DNA of 64,000 nt from assembly GCA_036567845.1 (NCBI GenBank), contig DATCTT010000027.1:1-64000 (forward strand), read 5' to 3'. The stretch is from MWAR01 sp036567845. Its GTDB lineage: Bacteria; Muiribacteriota; Ozemobacteria; Ozemobacterales; Ozemobacteraceae. The notes under the pieces are model-generated. The model did not search any database. It worked only from the letters and a program-made list of their open reading frames with translations, and had not been told where the DNA came from. This document shows positions 20,474 through 28,914 of this stretch, one piece after another; position 1 is the stretch's first letter; each line of letters opens with the position of its first letter. The position numbers and the translations under genes are program-made.

Positions 20474-21247
20474 TCATCTCGGCTTTCTCGTGAGGCCGTG
20501 CTTGAAGAGGCGGTCGACCTCTTCGCCGAACCGGCCGTCGGCGAGGTGGATGACGAGATGGGGCAGGGGTTCGTGGCCGCCGTTGTAGAAGCGCTCGGCC
20601 TCGATCAGGACAAGGTGGGCGGGCTGGCCCTCTTTCGGGATCACGAACCGGATGCGCTTCAAGCCGAAGTGGGCTGACTTGAAATGCTCGCAGGCCTCGT
20701 AAAACCGGTCGGCCGGGATGATCATGGCCAGCTTTGCCCCATAGGGCAGCAGATAGGCCGCCGACTCGATGAAGTCGGCCAGGGTGCCGTTCAGCTCGTG
20801 GCGCGCGGCGGCGCGGCTGGGCTTTTCCGGGATCTTCCCGCTTCCCTTCGGGTAGTAGGGGGGATTCATGACGACCAGGTCGAAGGATTCCGGCAACATG
20901 CGCGCCGGTATTTCCCGGATATCGACATGCTCGAACTCCATGCCGATCAATCGGGGGTTGAGTTCGAGATTGCGCTTTGCAAGATGATGAAACTCTTCCT
21001 GCAGCTCCATGCCGGTGATGGTCAGAGCGGGGTTTCGGTATTTCAGCATGAAGGCCAGAATGCCGCTGCCCGAGCCGAGGTCGGCAACCCGGGAAACGCT
21101 CGGGGAGAGCGGGGCAAACTCGGCCAGCAGAAGAGTGTCGATGGCAAACGCCGTGCCGTCGATCTTCTGGATCAGCTTCAGATCGGTGCCGACGACCTCG
21201 TCGAGCCGCTCGTCCGTGTCGAGGAAAACGCTCTGCATGCCAGGCAT
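20474..21247 (-). CDS. TrmN6-like tRNA/protein N6-adenine methyltransferase
   Basis: A 257-residue class I methyltransferase. Motif I is VADLGSGSGILAFML (~55-70) and the amino-methylating motif IV is VMNPPYY (~128). This, with FAIDTLLLAEFA near residue 37, is the pattern of TrmN6 (YfiC), which methylates A37 of tRNA1(Val), and of related small MTases. It is the first gene of the operon that continues with the YIDPGTG protein, a second methyltransferase and the sulfatase-like enzyme. The connection to envelope genes may be only transcriptional. The ATG at 21247 has no strong Shine-Dalgarno. Confidence 0.75.
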   Translation of the reverse strand: MPGMQSVFLDTDERLDEVVGTDLKLIQKIDGTAFAIDTLLLAEFAPLSPSVSRVADLGSGSGILAFMLKYRNPALTITGMELQEEFHHLAKRNLELNPRLIGMEFEHVDIREIPARMLPESFDLVVMNPPYYPKGSGKIPEKPSRAAARHELNGTLADFIESAAYLLPYGAKLAMIIPADRFYEACEHFKSAHFGLKRIRFVIPKEGQPAHLVLIEAERFYNGGHEPLPHLVIHLADGRFGEEVDRLFKHGLTRKPR

Positions 21248-21301
21248 TCTACCCCGGATTCGGAAATGTTTACAGGGGGTGACGGCCTCGGGGACGGCAG
21301 A

Positions 21302-22414
21302 TCAGAAGTTGATCGCGAGGGAAAGCGAGTAGCGGCGGTCTTCCCGATCACCAGGACGGGGGCCGAGCTCTTCGGAATACGTCGCGAACTCGATGCGCGC
21401 TTCCCGAAAGGTCGCCGTAGCGCCGGCGCTCAGATAGCCCCCGCGAACGCCGCCCCGCAGGGTGAGCCAGGGCCGGGGAAGCGTTTCGAGGCCGAGCCGG
21501 AGCTTCGAGAAAAATGTGCCGTCGCTGGTGACATCGGCGAGATCGGCTGCCAGCAGCAGTTTGCGGGTGCGGCTCGAGGAGCCGGTGAGAGGCCGGACGG
21601 CGGTTCCGATGTCGACGCGGCGCGGCAGGCGTCCGATGGAGGGATCGACCTCGGACTCGAACAGATTGCTCACCGAGAGGCCGATCGACTGGTTCCACGC
21701 GTTCGAAAGCCGGTACAGCACGCCGCCGTCGAGATCGAACGCCGCGCCCTTCCGGGCGTCGTCCCGCAGATCATCCTCGGAGAGCGTGGCGAAATCCCGT
21801 GCATCGTAGCTGCGGTCGATGCTGCGCCGCGAGAGAAACTTCATGCCCAGGCCCCAGTGGCCGGTCGCAGCATCGCCGAAGACGATACGGTTGCCGGGAA
21901 TCGGGCGGGCGATGGCGCCGACCAGCACCGAGTCGATATCGCCTTTTGCCCGGATCGCGGGATTGGTCGGCCGCTCCACGCCGATCTGGGCGACCGTCTG
22001 ATACAGAAAGCCGGCGCCGAAACCCGTTCCCCCGAGATAGTAGGCGAGATTCGAGGCGACGGTGCGGGCCTGCTGCCCCATGACGTCGCTCAGAAGGCGG
22101 TTGTTCGCGGCGCGGGCCTCGGGGGTGTCTGCATCTGACAGGCCATTGGTCTTGTTCTCCACGCGCCGGAGATCCTGATTGATCTCCCCCGTCGCGTCGA
22201 GAACGGCGTACGATTTGTCGGTGATCTGGCCCAACCCGGCCGGATTCGAGAACAGGGCCTGCTGGTCATCGGCCACGGCCGTGAATGCCCCGCCCATGCC
22301 CTGCTGCCGCGGGGTTTCGTACACCAGCGGGTGGGCCTGCTTCGCCGGAAGGGGCGTGGCGGCGAGGATGGCCAGGGAGAGGGCTGCCAGTCCGGCGCGG
22401 ATGATCGGTCGCAT
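21302..22414 (-). CDS. Outer-membrane beta-barrel protein (FadL/PorV/TraF-like)
   Basis: A 370-residue protein with a signal peptide (LAALSLAILAATPLPA) and the typical GMGGAFTAVADDQQALFSNPAGLGQI N-terminus shared by FadL/PorV/UPF0164-type barrels. Alternating polar/aromatic strands (GFGAGFLYQTVA, GHWGLGMKFLS, DLDGGVLYRLSNAWNQSIGLSVSNLF) run to a final strand ending YSLSLAINF, whose terminal Phe is the BAM recognition signal. It probably moves a hydrophobic substrate or acts as a surface scaffold. It follows the lipoprotein gene after 2 bases, so the two are co-transcribed. Confidence 0.8.
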   Translation of the reverse strand: MRPIIRAGLAALSLAILAATPLPAKQAHPLVYETPRQQGMGGAFTAVADDQQALFSNPAGLGQITDKSYAVLDATGEINQDLRRVENKTNGLSDADTPEARAANNRLLSDVMGQQARTVASNLAYYLGGTGFGAGFLYQTVAQIGVERPTNPAIRAKGDIDSVLVGAIARPIPGNRIVFGDAATGHWGLGMKFLSRRSIDRSYDARDFATLSEDDLRDDARKGAAFDLDGGVLYRLSNAWNQSIGLSVSNLFESEVDPSIGRLPRRVDIGTAVRPLTGSSSRTRKLLLAADLADVTSDGTFFSKLRLGLETLPRPWLTLRGGVRGGYLSAGATATFREARIEFATYSEELGPRPGDREDRRYSLSLAINF

Positions 22415-22416
22415 CG

Positions 22417-23268
22417 TCAGTTCGTCCCGTCGATCTCGGTCAGGAGCGCGGAAAAACTGGCCGCATGCACATCGTGGAAGGGGTGGACGGCTTCGAGCCG
22501 GTCGGCGAGATCCCCGACGGCCGTGATGGTTGCCCTGTTCGAGGCACTGAAACTGCCGGTGAGCCGGGCGCCGTTGACGGGGGAGAGGAAGGTCCAGGCC
22601 TCGCCCCGCCCGTCGAATCCATACACGAGATCGCTGAACGCCTGTTCCAGCGACAGGCCCGAGGTCGCCGCCCCGCCGATGAAGGCGGCATACAACTCGG
22701 GCCAGGTCGCGGTTTTCGCGTCGTTCGTGGTGAACGTGATCTGGTCGTAGATGTCGAGCCGGCCATTCTTGTTCGTGTCATACTTCTCGAGCAGCCGCTT
22801 CGCGGCGATCAGGGGCGGTATCAGCCCCCGGGTGAGCCGGTCGGTGCGGGATGGCGCCGGCACCGACTGCATCATGCGCGAAGCCCGTTCGAGCCGGTCG
22901 ATGTCCGAGATGGTCGTTGCGCACTGGAACCACAGCGCCGCCCGGTCATACGGGCCAACCCCGTTTTGCATCGTGTCGAGCACGGACAGCACCCGGAAGC
23001 CGGCGAGGCCGGCTTCGGATTCGGCCAGTCCCTGGACTACGGGGCCGGTCGCATTTCCGCGATTCACGAGCTTCTGGAAGATCTCGCGCGCGCCGGTATA
23101 ATCGCCGGAGCCAAGCGCCAGATAAGCTTCGTCGACGAGCTCGTCGTCGGTGCGCCCGCTCATGGCCGTGTCCATGCCGTCAAACAGATTGCATCCCGTC
23201 AGGCCGAGCGCGACCCAGAGCATCAGGAATGCCCGGAGGATGCGCGCCCCTCTACCCATGCTGAACAT
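22417..23268 (-). CDS. Lipoprotein with TPR-like helices and EF-hand-like loop
   Basis: The product is 283 residues with a lipobox (LGLTGC, acylated Cys near 25) after a hydrophobic stretch. TPR-like segments (DELVDEAYLALGSGDYTGAREIFQKLV) follow, and near residue 165 a calcium-loop motif DTNKNGRLDIYD, as in dockerin/EF-hand loops. The ATG at 23268 has GGGAG 6 bases upstream; longer in-frame starts lack a ribosome site and would bury the signal. It lies directly upstream of the beta-barrel gene, suggesting a lipoprotein partner for that barrel at the outer membrane (inference). Confidence 0.75.
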   Translation of the reverse strand: MFSMGRGARILRAFLMLWVALGLTGCNLFDGMDTAMSGRTDDELVDEAYLALGSGDYTGAREIFQKLVNRGNATGPVVQGLAESEAGLAGFRVLSVLDTMQNGVGPYDRAALWFQCATTISDIDRLERASRMMQSVPAPSRTDRLTRGLIPPLIAAKRLLEKYDTNKNGRLDIYDQITFTTNDAKTATWPELYAAFIGGAATSGLSLEQAFSDLVYGFDGRGEAWTFLSPVNGARLTGSFSASNRATITAVGDLADRLEAVHPFHDVHAASFSALLTEIDGTN

Positions 23269-23424
23269 CGTGACTCCCGAAGTTGACGGATTCATACCGG
23301 ATATCGGCAGATCCCGGCAGCCCGTGAAGAGGGTTCCGCCCAATCCCCCGAAACTTTTTCCGTACACCTGTGGTATCTATGGGAGTAGAAGTCCTGGAAT
23401 GACTGTCTGGAAGGAGCCATCGCC

Positions 23425-24315
23425 ATGAACTCCCTGCTTCGCGCGTCCGGTGTTGCGTTGCTGTGTCTGCTTGCCGCCACCGTATCGGCCGGTCCGTTCG
23501 ACCGTTCGACCGTGCTTGTCGACGGGGCGGATACCGCCACCGCATCACTCATTCCGCCGAAGACCGTCGAGCAGCATGTGCGCGTGGCTTCCTATAACAT
23601 CGCCCATGCCCGCGGCAACGAGGAAGGCAAGGACAAGAACGAGATCGCCCGCAAGGAGAATCTTGACGGGATCGCGGCGCTGCTGAAGCAGCACGAGATC
23701 GATATCGCGGGGCTGACCGAAATCTCCCAGGGCGATCTGCGGGCGAAGTTCCGCAATCAGCCGAAATACATCGCCGAACATGCCGGAAATCTCCATTACG
23801 TCTACGGGGAGAATGTCAGCCGGCTGCTCGGCCTGCTGGCGACCCAGGGAAATGCCGTTGTTTCACGGTTTCCGATTCTTTCTTCGAAGAACCACGTGTT
23901 GTACCGGACCGACCCCAAACATGAACAGCGGAGCTGCCTCGAGGCCATTCTCGATCTGGGAAACGGCCGCCGGCTCTGCGTGCTCGTCGCCCACCTGAGC
24001 CTGCTCGCGGAAGAGTCGGACAGGCAGGTCGAACAGCTCTGGAAGCTGGCGCTCGAGAGCAAGTATCCGGTCGTCCTGATGGGTGATTTCAACTCCCGCC
24101 CCGGAAGCAGCCGGATCAAATGGCTGGCCAGCCGCATGAAGGATACGACCGCCAACGTGAACACGACATTCCTGAACAAGCCCGATGTGAAGATCGATTA
24201 TATTTTCAGCTATGGTTCGATCCGTGCCGGAACGGCGTTCGTCGACGGATTCGAGCAGGGTTACTCGGACCACGGCTGTCTCATCAACGAACTCTGGATC
24301 CGCTACCTCCGCTGA
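23425..24315 (+). CDS. Secreted endonuclease/exonuclease/phosphatase-family protein
   Basis: A 296-residue EEP-fold enzyme with a signal peptide (LLRASGVALLCLLAATVSAG). Motifs are VASYNIAHA (N-terminal Asn metal ligand), AGLTEIS (Glu), LVAHLSL (His), MGDFNSRPGS (Asp-Asn) and YSDHG at the end (catalytic Asp-His). The family includes DNase I-like nucleases, sphingomyelinases and inositol phosphatases; with export, a secreted nuclease or lipid phosphodiesterase is most likely, but the substrate is open. AAGGAG lies 8 bases before the ATG. It is divergent from the lipoprotein-barrel pair. Confidence 0.82.
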   Translation: MNSLLRASGVALLCLLAATVSAGPFDRSTVLVDGADTATASLIPPKTVEQHVRVASYNIAHARGNEEGKDKNEIARKENLDGIAALLKQHEIDIAGLTEISQGDLRAKFRNQPKYIAEHAGNLHYVYGENVSRLLGLLATQGNAVVSRFPILSSKNHVLYRTDPKHEQRSCLEAILDLGNGRRLCVLVAHLSLLAEESDRQVEQLWKLALESKYPVVLMGDFNSRPGSSRIKWLASRMKDTTANVNTTFLNKPDVKIDYIFSYGSIRAGTAFVDGFEQGYSDHGCLINELWIRYLR

Positions 24316-24370
24316 ACGAGAGAAACGCACCGCGAAGGCGCCGGGGCGCGGAGGGGAACGAAGAATGCTT

Positions 24371-24436
24371 CACCACAGAGACACCGAGGCACAGAGGTGA
24401 AGGGGGCTTACTCTGTGTCTCCGTGACTCTGTGGTG
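24371..24436. repeat. Long imperfect inverted repeat (26-nt arms)
   Basis: Arms at 24371-24396 and 24411-24436 match at 23 of 26 positions across a 14-base loop. The left arm starts CACCACAGAG and ends CACAGAG. It lies between the EEP gene and asnA (converging), with no T-run, so it could fold on either transcript. The ACCACAGAGACAC word resembles widespread intergenic repeats, though I see one copy here. Confidence 0.7.
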
Positions 24437-24535
24437 CGCCGTCTTTTCAACACGCCAGACACAGCGATCCAGATGTGAGGGCGAAGCCTGTACGTTGTGG
24501 CACGGTGGGGAGGCGTTCCCTCGCGGTCTTGTGGC

Positions 24536-25558
24536 TCAGAGGAGCGGGACGCCGCGGGCGCGGAATGCCTGTTCGGTTTCGGTCGGCCAGACGCTCGCCT
24601 GGACTTCGCCGATATGGGCCTTTTCGAGCAGATACATGCAGAGACGGGACTGGCCGATGCCGCCCCCGATGCTGAGGGGGATCGTGCTCTCGAGGACGCC
24701 TCGGTGGAACTCGAGTTCGCGGCGGTCGCGCAGACCCGCCATCTCGAGCTGGCGTTCGAGGGCCGGGGCATCGACGCGGATCCCCATCGAGGAAAGCTCG
24801 AGCGGCTTGCCTCGCACCGTGTCCCAGACGATGATGTCTCCATTGAGGCCGCGGGTTCCGGGGCCGGTTGGGGGGCTCCAGTCGTCGTAATCCGCCGCGC
24901 GCAGGTCGTGCGGCTTGCCGCTGCTGAGCGGGTGGCCGATGCCGATCAGGAACACGGCGCCGAACTCGCGGGCGATCTCGGCTTCCCGCTGGGCCGGCTC
25001 GAGACCCGGAAAGCGTGCCTCGAGCTCCTCGGTGTGGAGAAAGGTGATGCGTTCTGGGAGCTTTTGCCCGAGGGCGGGAAATGCGGCTGTGACGTCTCGA
25101 TGGGTTTCGAGAATTGCATTCCATATATTAATAACAATATATTTCAGGTGGTCGAGGGTGCGTTCGGCCGGGGTGACGACGCGTTCCCAGTCCCACTGGT
25201 CAACGTAGATGCTGTGGATCTCGTCGACGATCTCGTCCTTGCGGATGGCGTCCATGTCGGTGTACAGGCCGTGGCCCGCCTCGAAGCCATACCGGCCCAG
25301 GGCGTGACGCTTCCATTTCGCCAGGCTGTGGACGACCTCGATCGTCTCGGGGCGGAACTTCGTGACGAACGAGACCGGTTTCTGGGTGCCGGCCAGGTCG
25401 TCCTGGAGCCCATTGCCGGTTTTCAGGAACCGGGGGGCCGTGACACGGACGAGGCGGAGCCGCTCGGCGAGGCGATGCTCGAAGACATCCTTAACATGCT
25501 TGATCGCGTGTTCGGTCGTGAACAGATCGAGGGCCGGCCGGTAACGTTCTGGAAACAT
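24536..25558 (-). CDS. asnA: Aspartate--ammonia ligase (asparagine synthetase A)
   Basis: A 340-residue class II aminoacyl-tRNA-synthetase-like enzyme making asparagine from aspartate, ammonia and ATP. Recognisable segments are KPVSFVTKFRPETIEVVHSLAKWKRHAL near 75-100, YTDMDAIRKDE, DQWDWE near 135, ELSSMGIRVD and the motif-3 arginine in SIGGGIGQSRLCMYLL. Length fits AsnA (~330-350). The ATG at 25558 has CAGGAG 6 bases upstream; a longer in-frame start lacks one. It is divergent from the IPT/TIG lipoprotein. Confidence 0.93.
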   Translation of the reverse strand: MFPERYRPALDLFTTEHAIKHVKDVFEHRLAERLRLVRVTAPRFLKTGNGLQDDLAGTQKPVSFVTKFRPETIEVVHSLAKWKRHALGRYGFEAGHGLYTDMDAIRKDEIVDEIHSIYVDQWDWERVVTPAERTLDHLKYIVINIWNAILETHRDVTAAFPALGQKLPERITFLHTEELEARFPGLEPAQREAEIAREFGAVFLIGIGHPLSSGKPHDLRAADYDDWSPPTGPGTRGLNGDIIVWDTVRGKPLELSSMGIRVDAPALERQLEMAGLRDRRELEFHRGVLESTIPLSIGGGIGQSRLCMYLLEKAHIGEVQASVWPTETEQAFRARGVPLL

Positions 25559-25695
25559 ACAACTCCTGTCGCAATGCGGTGTGCCGCGCAAACCTTGGGG
25601 ATGCAGCGGCGGGGGCTGTCATCAAATGTACCAAGCCCGGGATCGACAATCAAGACCCGGCTCTCGAAAAGAGGCTTCCGAGGCCGTCTTCGCGA

Positions 25696-25724
25696 TTGAC
25701 GACCCCCTGTACCGCCCGTATAAT
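25696..25724 (+). promoter_or_regulatory. Consensus sigma70 promoter abutting the start codon
   Basis: TTGACG (25696-25701) and a perfect TATAAT (25719-25724) are 17 bases apart. The ATG begins 7 bases after the -10, where transcription would normally start, so the mRNA would be leaderless or nearly so. Confidence 0.7.
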
Positions 25725-25731
25725 CGAAGGC

Positions 25732-26865
25732 ATGAAACGCCTTTTCGTGATTCTTGCCGTTCTGCTGAGCCTCGCCGCCATCGGCTGCGGGGGCGGCGGC
25801 GGCAGCAACCCCGTCAGCACGACCACCACTCCGCAGATCGCCGGGTTTTCCCCTCAGACGGGAGGACCCGGAACCACCGTTCAGCTCTGGGGAGCCTATT
25901 TCGGTGCGGCTCAGGGCTCGAGCATCGTCTATTACAACTACGAGCCCTGCACCATCAACTCCTGGAGTGACACGATCATCAGCTGCACGCTCCCGAACAC
26001 CGCCCGCACGAGCGGTACGTTCATCGTCAGCGTCGGGGGCAAGTCTTCGGCCGCAAGCACCCAGTTCACGCTCAACGCCCCGCAGATCACCAGCATCTTC
26101 CCGGCCGGCGGGCCGGCCGACACGCTTGTGACGATTTCGGGTGTCGGATTCGGCACGAGAACCGACTACTCGCGTGTTTCCTTCAATGGTTCCAACGCGC
26201 CGATCGAAAGTTGGTCGAACTCGTTCATCACCTGCCGGGTCCCCTCGGGCCTTCAGAACGGGTCGGTTCCCGTCATCGTCTATATCAGTTATGACTATTA
26301 TGTAACGACGTCGTTCAATTATGTATTGCCTGCTATAACAAGTCTGTCGTCCGTCAATTCCAGCTCGACGGGAAACAACGTGGGCGCGGAGATTGCCATC
26401 AATGGCCAGGGCTTTGGCTCCTATCAGTCCGAATACAATGGCCAGATTTCCTTTGGGGGGGCACCGGTTTCCTGGACGTCCTGGACATCCAACCGCGTGA
26501 CCTTCCGGATACCCGCGGGCACGGCGGCCGGATACCACTCCGTCTCGATCACGGTGAACGGGAAAAGCGTCAGCTCGGGCTGGAATGTCTACGAGCCCAA
26601 TCTTTCCAATCCGAATCTGTCGACGGTTTACGACCAGGGCGACCTCGTCACGCTGTCAGGAAATTATCTTGGTCTCTATACCGATCAGGCTCAAAGATCT
26701 GTGAAATTCGGCGATGCAACCGTGACATCGTTTGTGTCATGGACGGATACGGGCATTTCGTTCTACAATCCGATCGAGCCCACGCTGCTCTCCAATCCCA
26801 CGATTTCGGCCTCTGTCGTCGTGGGGGGGCTCCAGTCCAATGCGGTTAATGTCAAGGTAAACTGA
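25732..26865 (+). CDS. IPT/TIG-domain lipoprotein
   Basis: A 377-residue surface or periplasmic lipoprotein: lipobox LAAIGC followed by a Gly run, a Thr/Ser linker, then about four Ig-like IPT/TIG domains. Each domain starts with PxIxxxxPxxGxxGTxVxxxG-type strands (IAGFSPQTGGPGTTVQLWG, ITSIFPAGGPADTLVTISGVGFG, and a later ITSLSSVNSSS copy) and ends in SWS/SWT...ITxxxP. IPT repeats bind or scaffold surface partners. No Shine-Dalgarno is visible; the ATG is fixed by the lipoprotein signal and sits 7 bases after a consensus -10. A small gene follows after 7 bases. Confidence 0.8.
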   Translation: MKRLFVILAVLLSLAAIGCGGGGGSNPVSTTTTPQIAGFSPQTGGPGTTVQLWGAYFGAAQGSSIVYYNYEPCTINSWSDTIISCTLPNTARTSGTFIVSVGGKSSAASTQFTLNAPQITSIFPAGGPADTLVTISGVGFGTRTDYSRVSFNGSNAPIESWSNSFITCRVPSGLQNGSVPVIVYISYDYYVTTSFNYVLPAITSLSSVNSSSTGNNVGAEIAINGQGFGSYQSEYNGQISFGGAPVSWTSWTSNRVTFRIPAGTAAGYHSVSITVNGKSVSSGWNVYEPNLSNPNLSTVYDQGDLVTLSGNYLGLYTDQAQRSVKFGDATVTSFVSWTDTGISFYNPIEPTLLSNPTISASVVVGGLQSNAVNVKVN

Positions 26866-26872
26866 GGAAACG

Positions 26873-27292
26873 ATGCAGGAAGCGATCACGAAGATCAAGG
26901 AGGTGCTGCAGCTGATCGACGAGCTGAAACGTCAGTTCGCGGTGCGGCGCCATCCGGATGGATGCAGCAAGCTTCTGTACACGGGCGTGGCCGAGTCGAA
27001 TCTCATTGACAAGCTGATCCCGGTTGTCGAAAAGCGGTTTGGTCCTGCTTACAAGCCGGCAGGCCAGTCGGCGCTGCTGAAAAACTGGTTCGACGGGTTT
27101 GTCAAGGGAGTCGGGGGCATCCGGCGCGATCAAACCCTCTTCCGGCTCGATATCTCCCCCGAGCTGAGCATGTTCTGCGCGTTCTGGCCCTGGGGCTCCG
27201 AGCCGGTCAAAACCTCGATCCGCATCGGCCTCCTTTGTGCCGACGAGGATCTCGAGAAGAAGATGGAGTCTTCCCTCCAGGGCTGCTTCTAA
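26873..27292 (+). CDS. Hypothetical cytosolic protein
   Basis: The product is 139 residues with a charged N-terminal helix (QEAITKIKEVLQLIDELKRQF) and a mixed alpha/beta C-terminus (LFRLDISPELSMFCAFWPWGSEPVKTSIRIGLLCAD) containing a Trp-rich FWPWG. There is no signal or membrane segment. GAGGAAACG precedes the ATG, 7 bases after the IPT lipoprotein stop, so it is co-transcribed. I do not recognise the family. Confidence 0.7.
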   Translation: MQEAITKIKEVLQLIDELKRQFAVRRHPDGCSKLLYTGVAESNLIDKLIPVVEKRFGPAYKPAGQSALLKNWFDGFVKGVGGIRRDQTLFRLDISPELSMFCAFWPWGSEPVKTSIRIGLLCADEDLEKKMESSLQGCF

Positions 27293-27494
27293 GGCACATG
27301 CCTGTGCTCAGGGCAAACGGGAACTCCTTGATCTGTGAGGAGGGAGTTTCTGGGGATTGATTCATCCTCAACCTCTCGCATACCGGACCGGTTGCCGTCG
27401 TTCGCTTTTCCACGACCCGCTCACCGGCCCCTTCCCGGAGGGGGCGCTTTCTCTGGTATAATGAAAAAACCAGATACATCAGAGGGGGCGGAAG

Positions 27495-28811
27495 ATGGAT
27501 CGTACCATTCGGAATCACTGCCGTATCGGCTGGGTTCTGCTGGCTCTGTTTCTGTGCTGTGCTGCCCTCACGGAGGCTGCGCCAAGACGTTCGGCCGGGC
27601 AGCACATTCTGATGCAGAGCTTCGGTTGGAACTCCCAGGCTCGCGGGGTTCCCAGCCGCTGGTACAAACTGGTCGGTGATCGGGCCCGCGACATCGCCGA
27701 TCTGGGCGTCACGATGATCTGGCTGCCTCCGGTTTCCCGCTCGGTCAGCCCCCAGGGCTATCTTCCCGGCGATTACTACGACGTGGGAACCGAGCAGAGC
27801 CCCACCTTCTACGGCGACCGCGACCAGCTCGTTGCGTGTCTCCGAAGCCTCGACCAGGCCGGCCTGCTTGCCATTGCGGATATCGTCGTGAATCACCGGT
27901 GTGCCAGTCACCAGGATGCCAACGGCGTCTGGAACATCTACAACTTTGCCTCGGGAAAGGCCCGCTGGGATGGGCGGATGATCTGCTCAGGCGAATACGG
28001 AGGTTCGGGCCAGCGTGATTCGGGGGATAACTTCGGCCCGGCACCCGATCTCGACCATTCCAACAGCAGTGTCCAGAGCGACATCATCGAGTGGCTCAAA
28101 TGGCTGAAATCCCTGGGATTTGACGGCTGGCGGTATGATTTCAGCCGTGGATACGCCCCGGAATATACCGCTATCTATGATAAGGCGACGGCCCCCGCTT
28201 TTTCCGTCGGCGAAATCTGGACCGATATGGCTTTCAGCGGCTCCTCCCTCAATCCGAATCAGGACGCCCACCGCCAGGTTCTGTGTAACTGGCTCGACAG
28301 GGCCGGGGACAAGGCCGCGGCCTTCGACTTCACGACCAAGGGCATTCTCCAGGTTGCAGTCATGGGCGAATACTGGCGGCTGCGTGACTCCAGCGGAAAG
28401 GCGGCCGGCCTGATCGGCTGGTGGCCGGCCCGCGCCGTCACGTTTCTCGACAACCACGACACCGGTTCCCAGCAGAACCACTGGCCGTTCCCCGCGGAAA
28501 AGGTCATGCAGGGATACGCCTATATTCTCACGCATCCCGGCACCCCGTGCGTGTTCTGGGAGCATGTCTACGATTGGAAACTGCGCGAACCCATCAAAAA
28601 GCTGATCGATGCCCGCCGCCGGTGCGGCATCGTGGCGGACAGCAAGCTCGAGATCGTGAAGGCCGAACAAGGCCTATACGCGGCTTTCGTGGGCGGGAAT
28701 CTCGCCATGAAACTCGGCCCTGCCGACTGGAACCCGGGTGACGGGTTCGAGCTGCTCGCGAGCGGCGATCAGTATGCCGTCTGGGGGAAAAAGGCCGCGG
28801 CGGGGAGATGA
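27495..28811 (+). CDS. Secreted plant-type alpha-amylase (GH13_6-like)
   Basis: The product is 438 residues with a signal peptide (LLALFLCCAALTEA). The barrel motifs are complete: DIVVNHR (region I), FDGWRYDFSRGY (region II, nucleophile Asp), SVGEIW (acid/base Glu), FLDNHDTGS (region IV Asp). The C-terminal HWPFPAEKVMQGYAYILTHP, TPC and WEHVYDW closely match plant/bacterial GH13_6 amylases, not the typical Bacillus type. It would hydrolyse alpha-1,4-glucans outside the cytoplasm. ATG at 27495 with an AGGGGGCGGA tract upstream; a TATAAT-like box lies at 27457-27462 but lacks a good -35. Confidence 0.9.
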   Translation: MDRTIRNHCRIGWVLLALFLCCAALTEAAPRRSAGQHILMQSFGWNSQARGVPSRWYKLVGDRARDIADLGVTMIWLPPVSRSVSPQGYLPGDYYDVGTEQSPTFYGDRDQLVACLRSLDQAGLLAIADIVVNHRCASHQDANGVWNIYNFASGKARWDGRMICSGEYGGSGQRDSGDNFGPAPDLDHSNSSVQSDIIEWLKWLKSLGFDGWRYDFSRGYAPEYTAIYDKATAPAFSVGEIWTDMAFSGSSLNPNQDAHRQVLCNWLDRAGDKAAAFDFTTKGILQVAVMGEYWRLRDSSGKAAGLIGWWPARAVTFLDNHDTGSQQNHWPFPAEKVMQGYAYILTHPGTPCVFWEHVYDWKLREPIKKLIDARRRCGIVADSKLEIVKAEQGLYAAFVGGNLAMKLGPADWNPGDGFELLASGDQYAVWGKKAAAGR

Positions 28812-28914
28812 CCAGACTGGCCGTTCCGTGCTATTGTTCCGATGACCGATGAAAGTGCGCCGAACGGGCACACTTCTGATTTTCGGCGATCTTCACTCCG
28901 GGAGTCTCTGCATC

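Noticed and set aside
27457..27462. TATAAT-like box before the amylase gene
   Set aside because: A good -10 but no -35 match within 15-19 bases upstream; not called as a promoter.
28812..28830. A TGGCC...GTGCT sigma54-like string before the zinc-ribbon gene
   Set aside because: Spacing is one base short and the -12 TTGC is missing.
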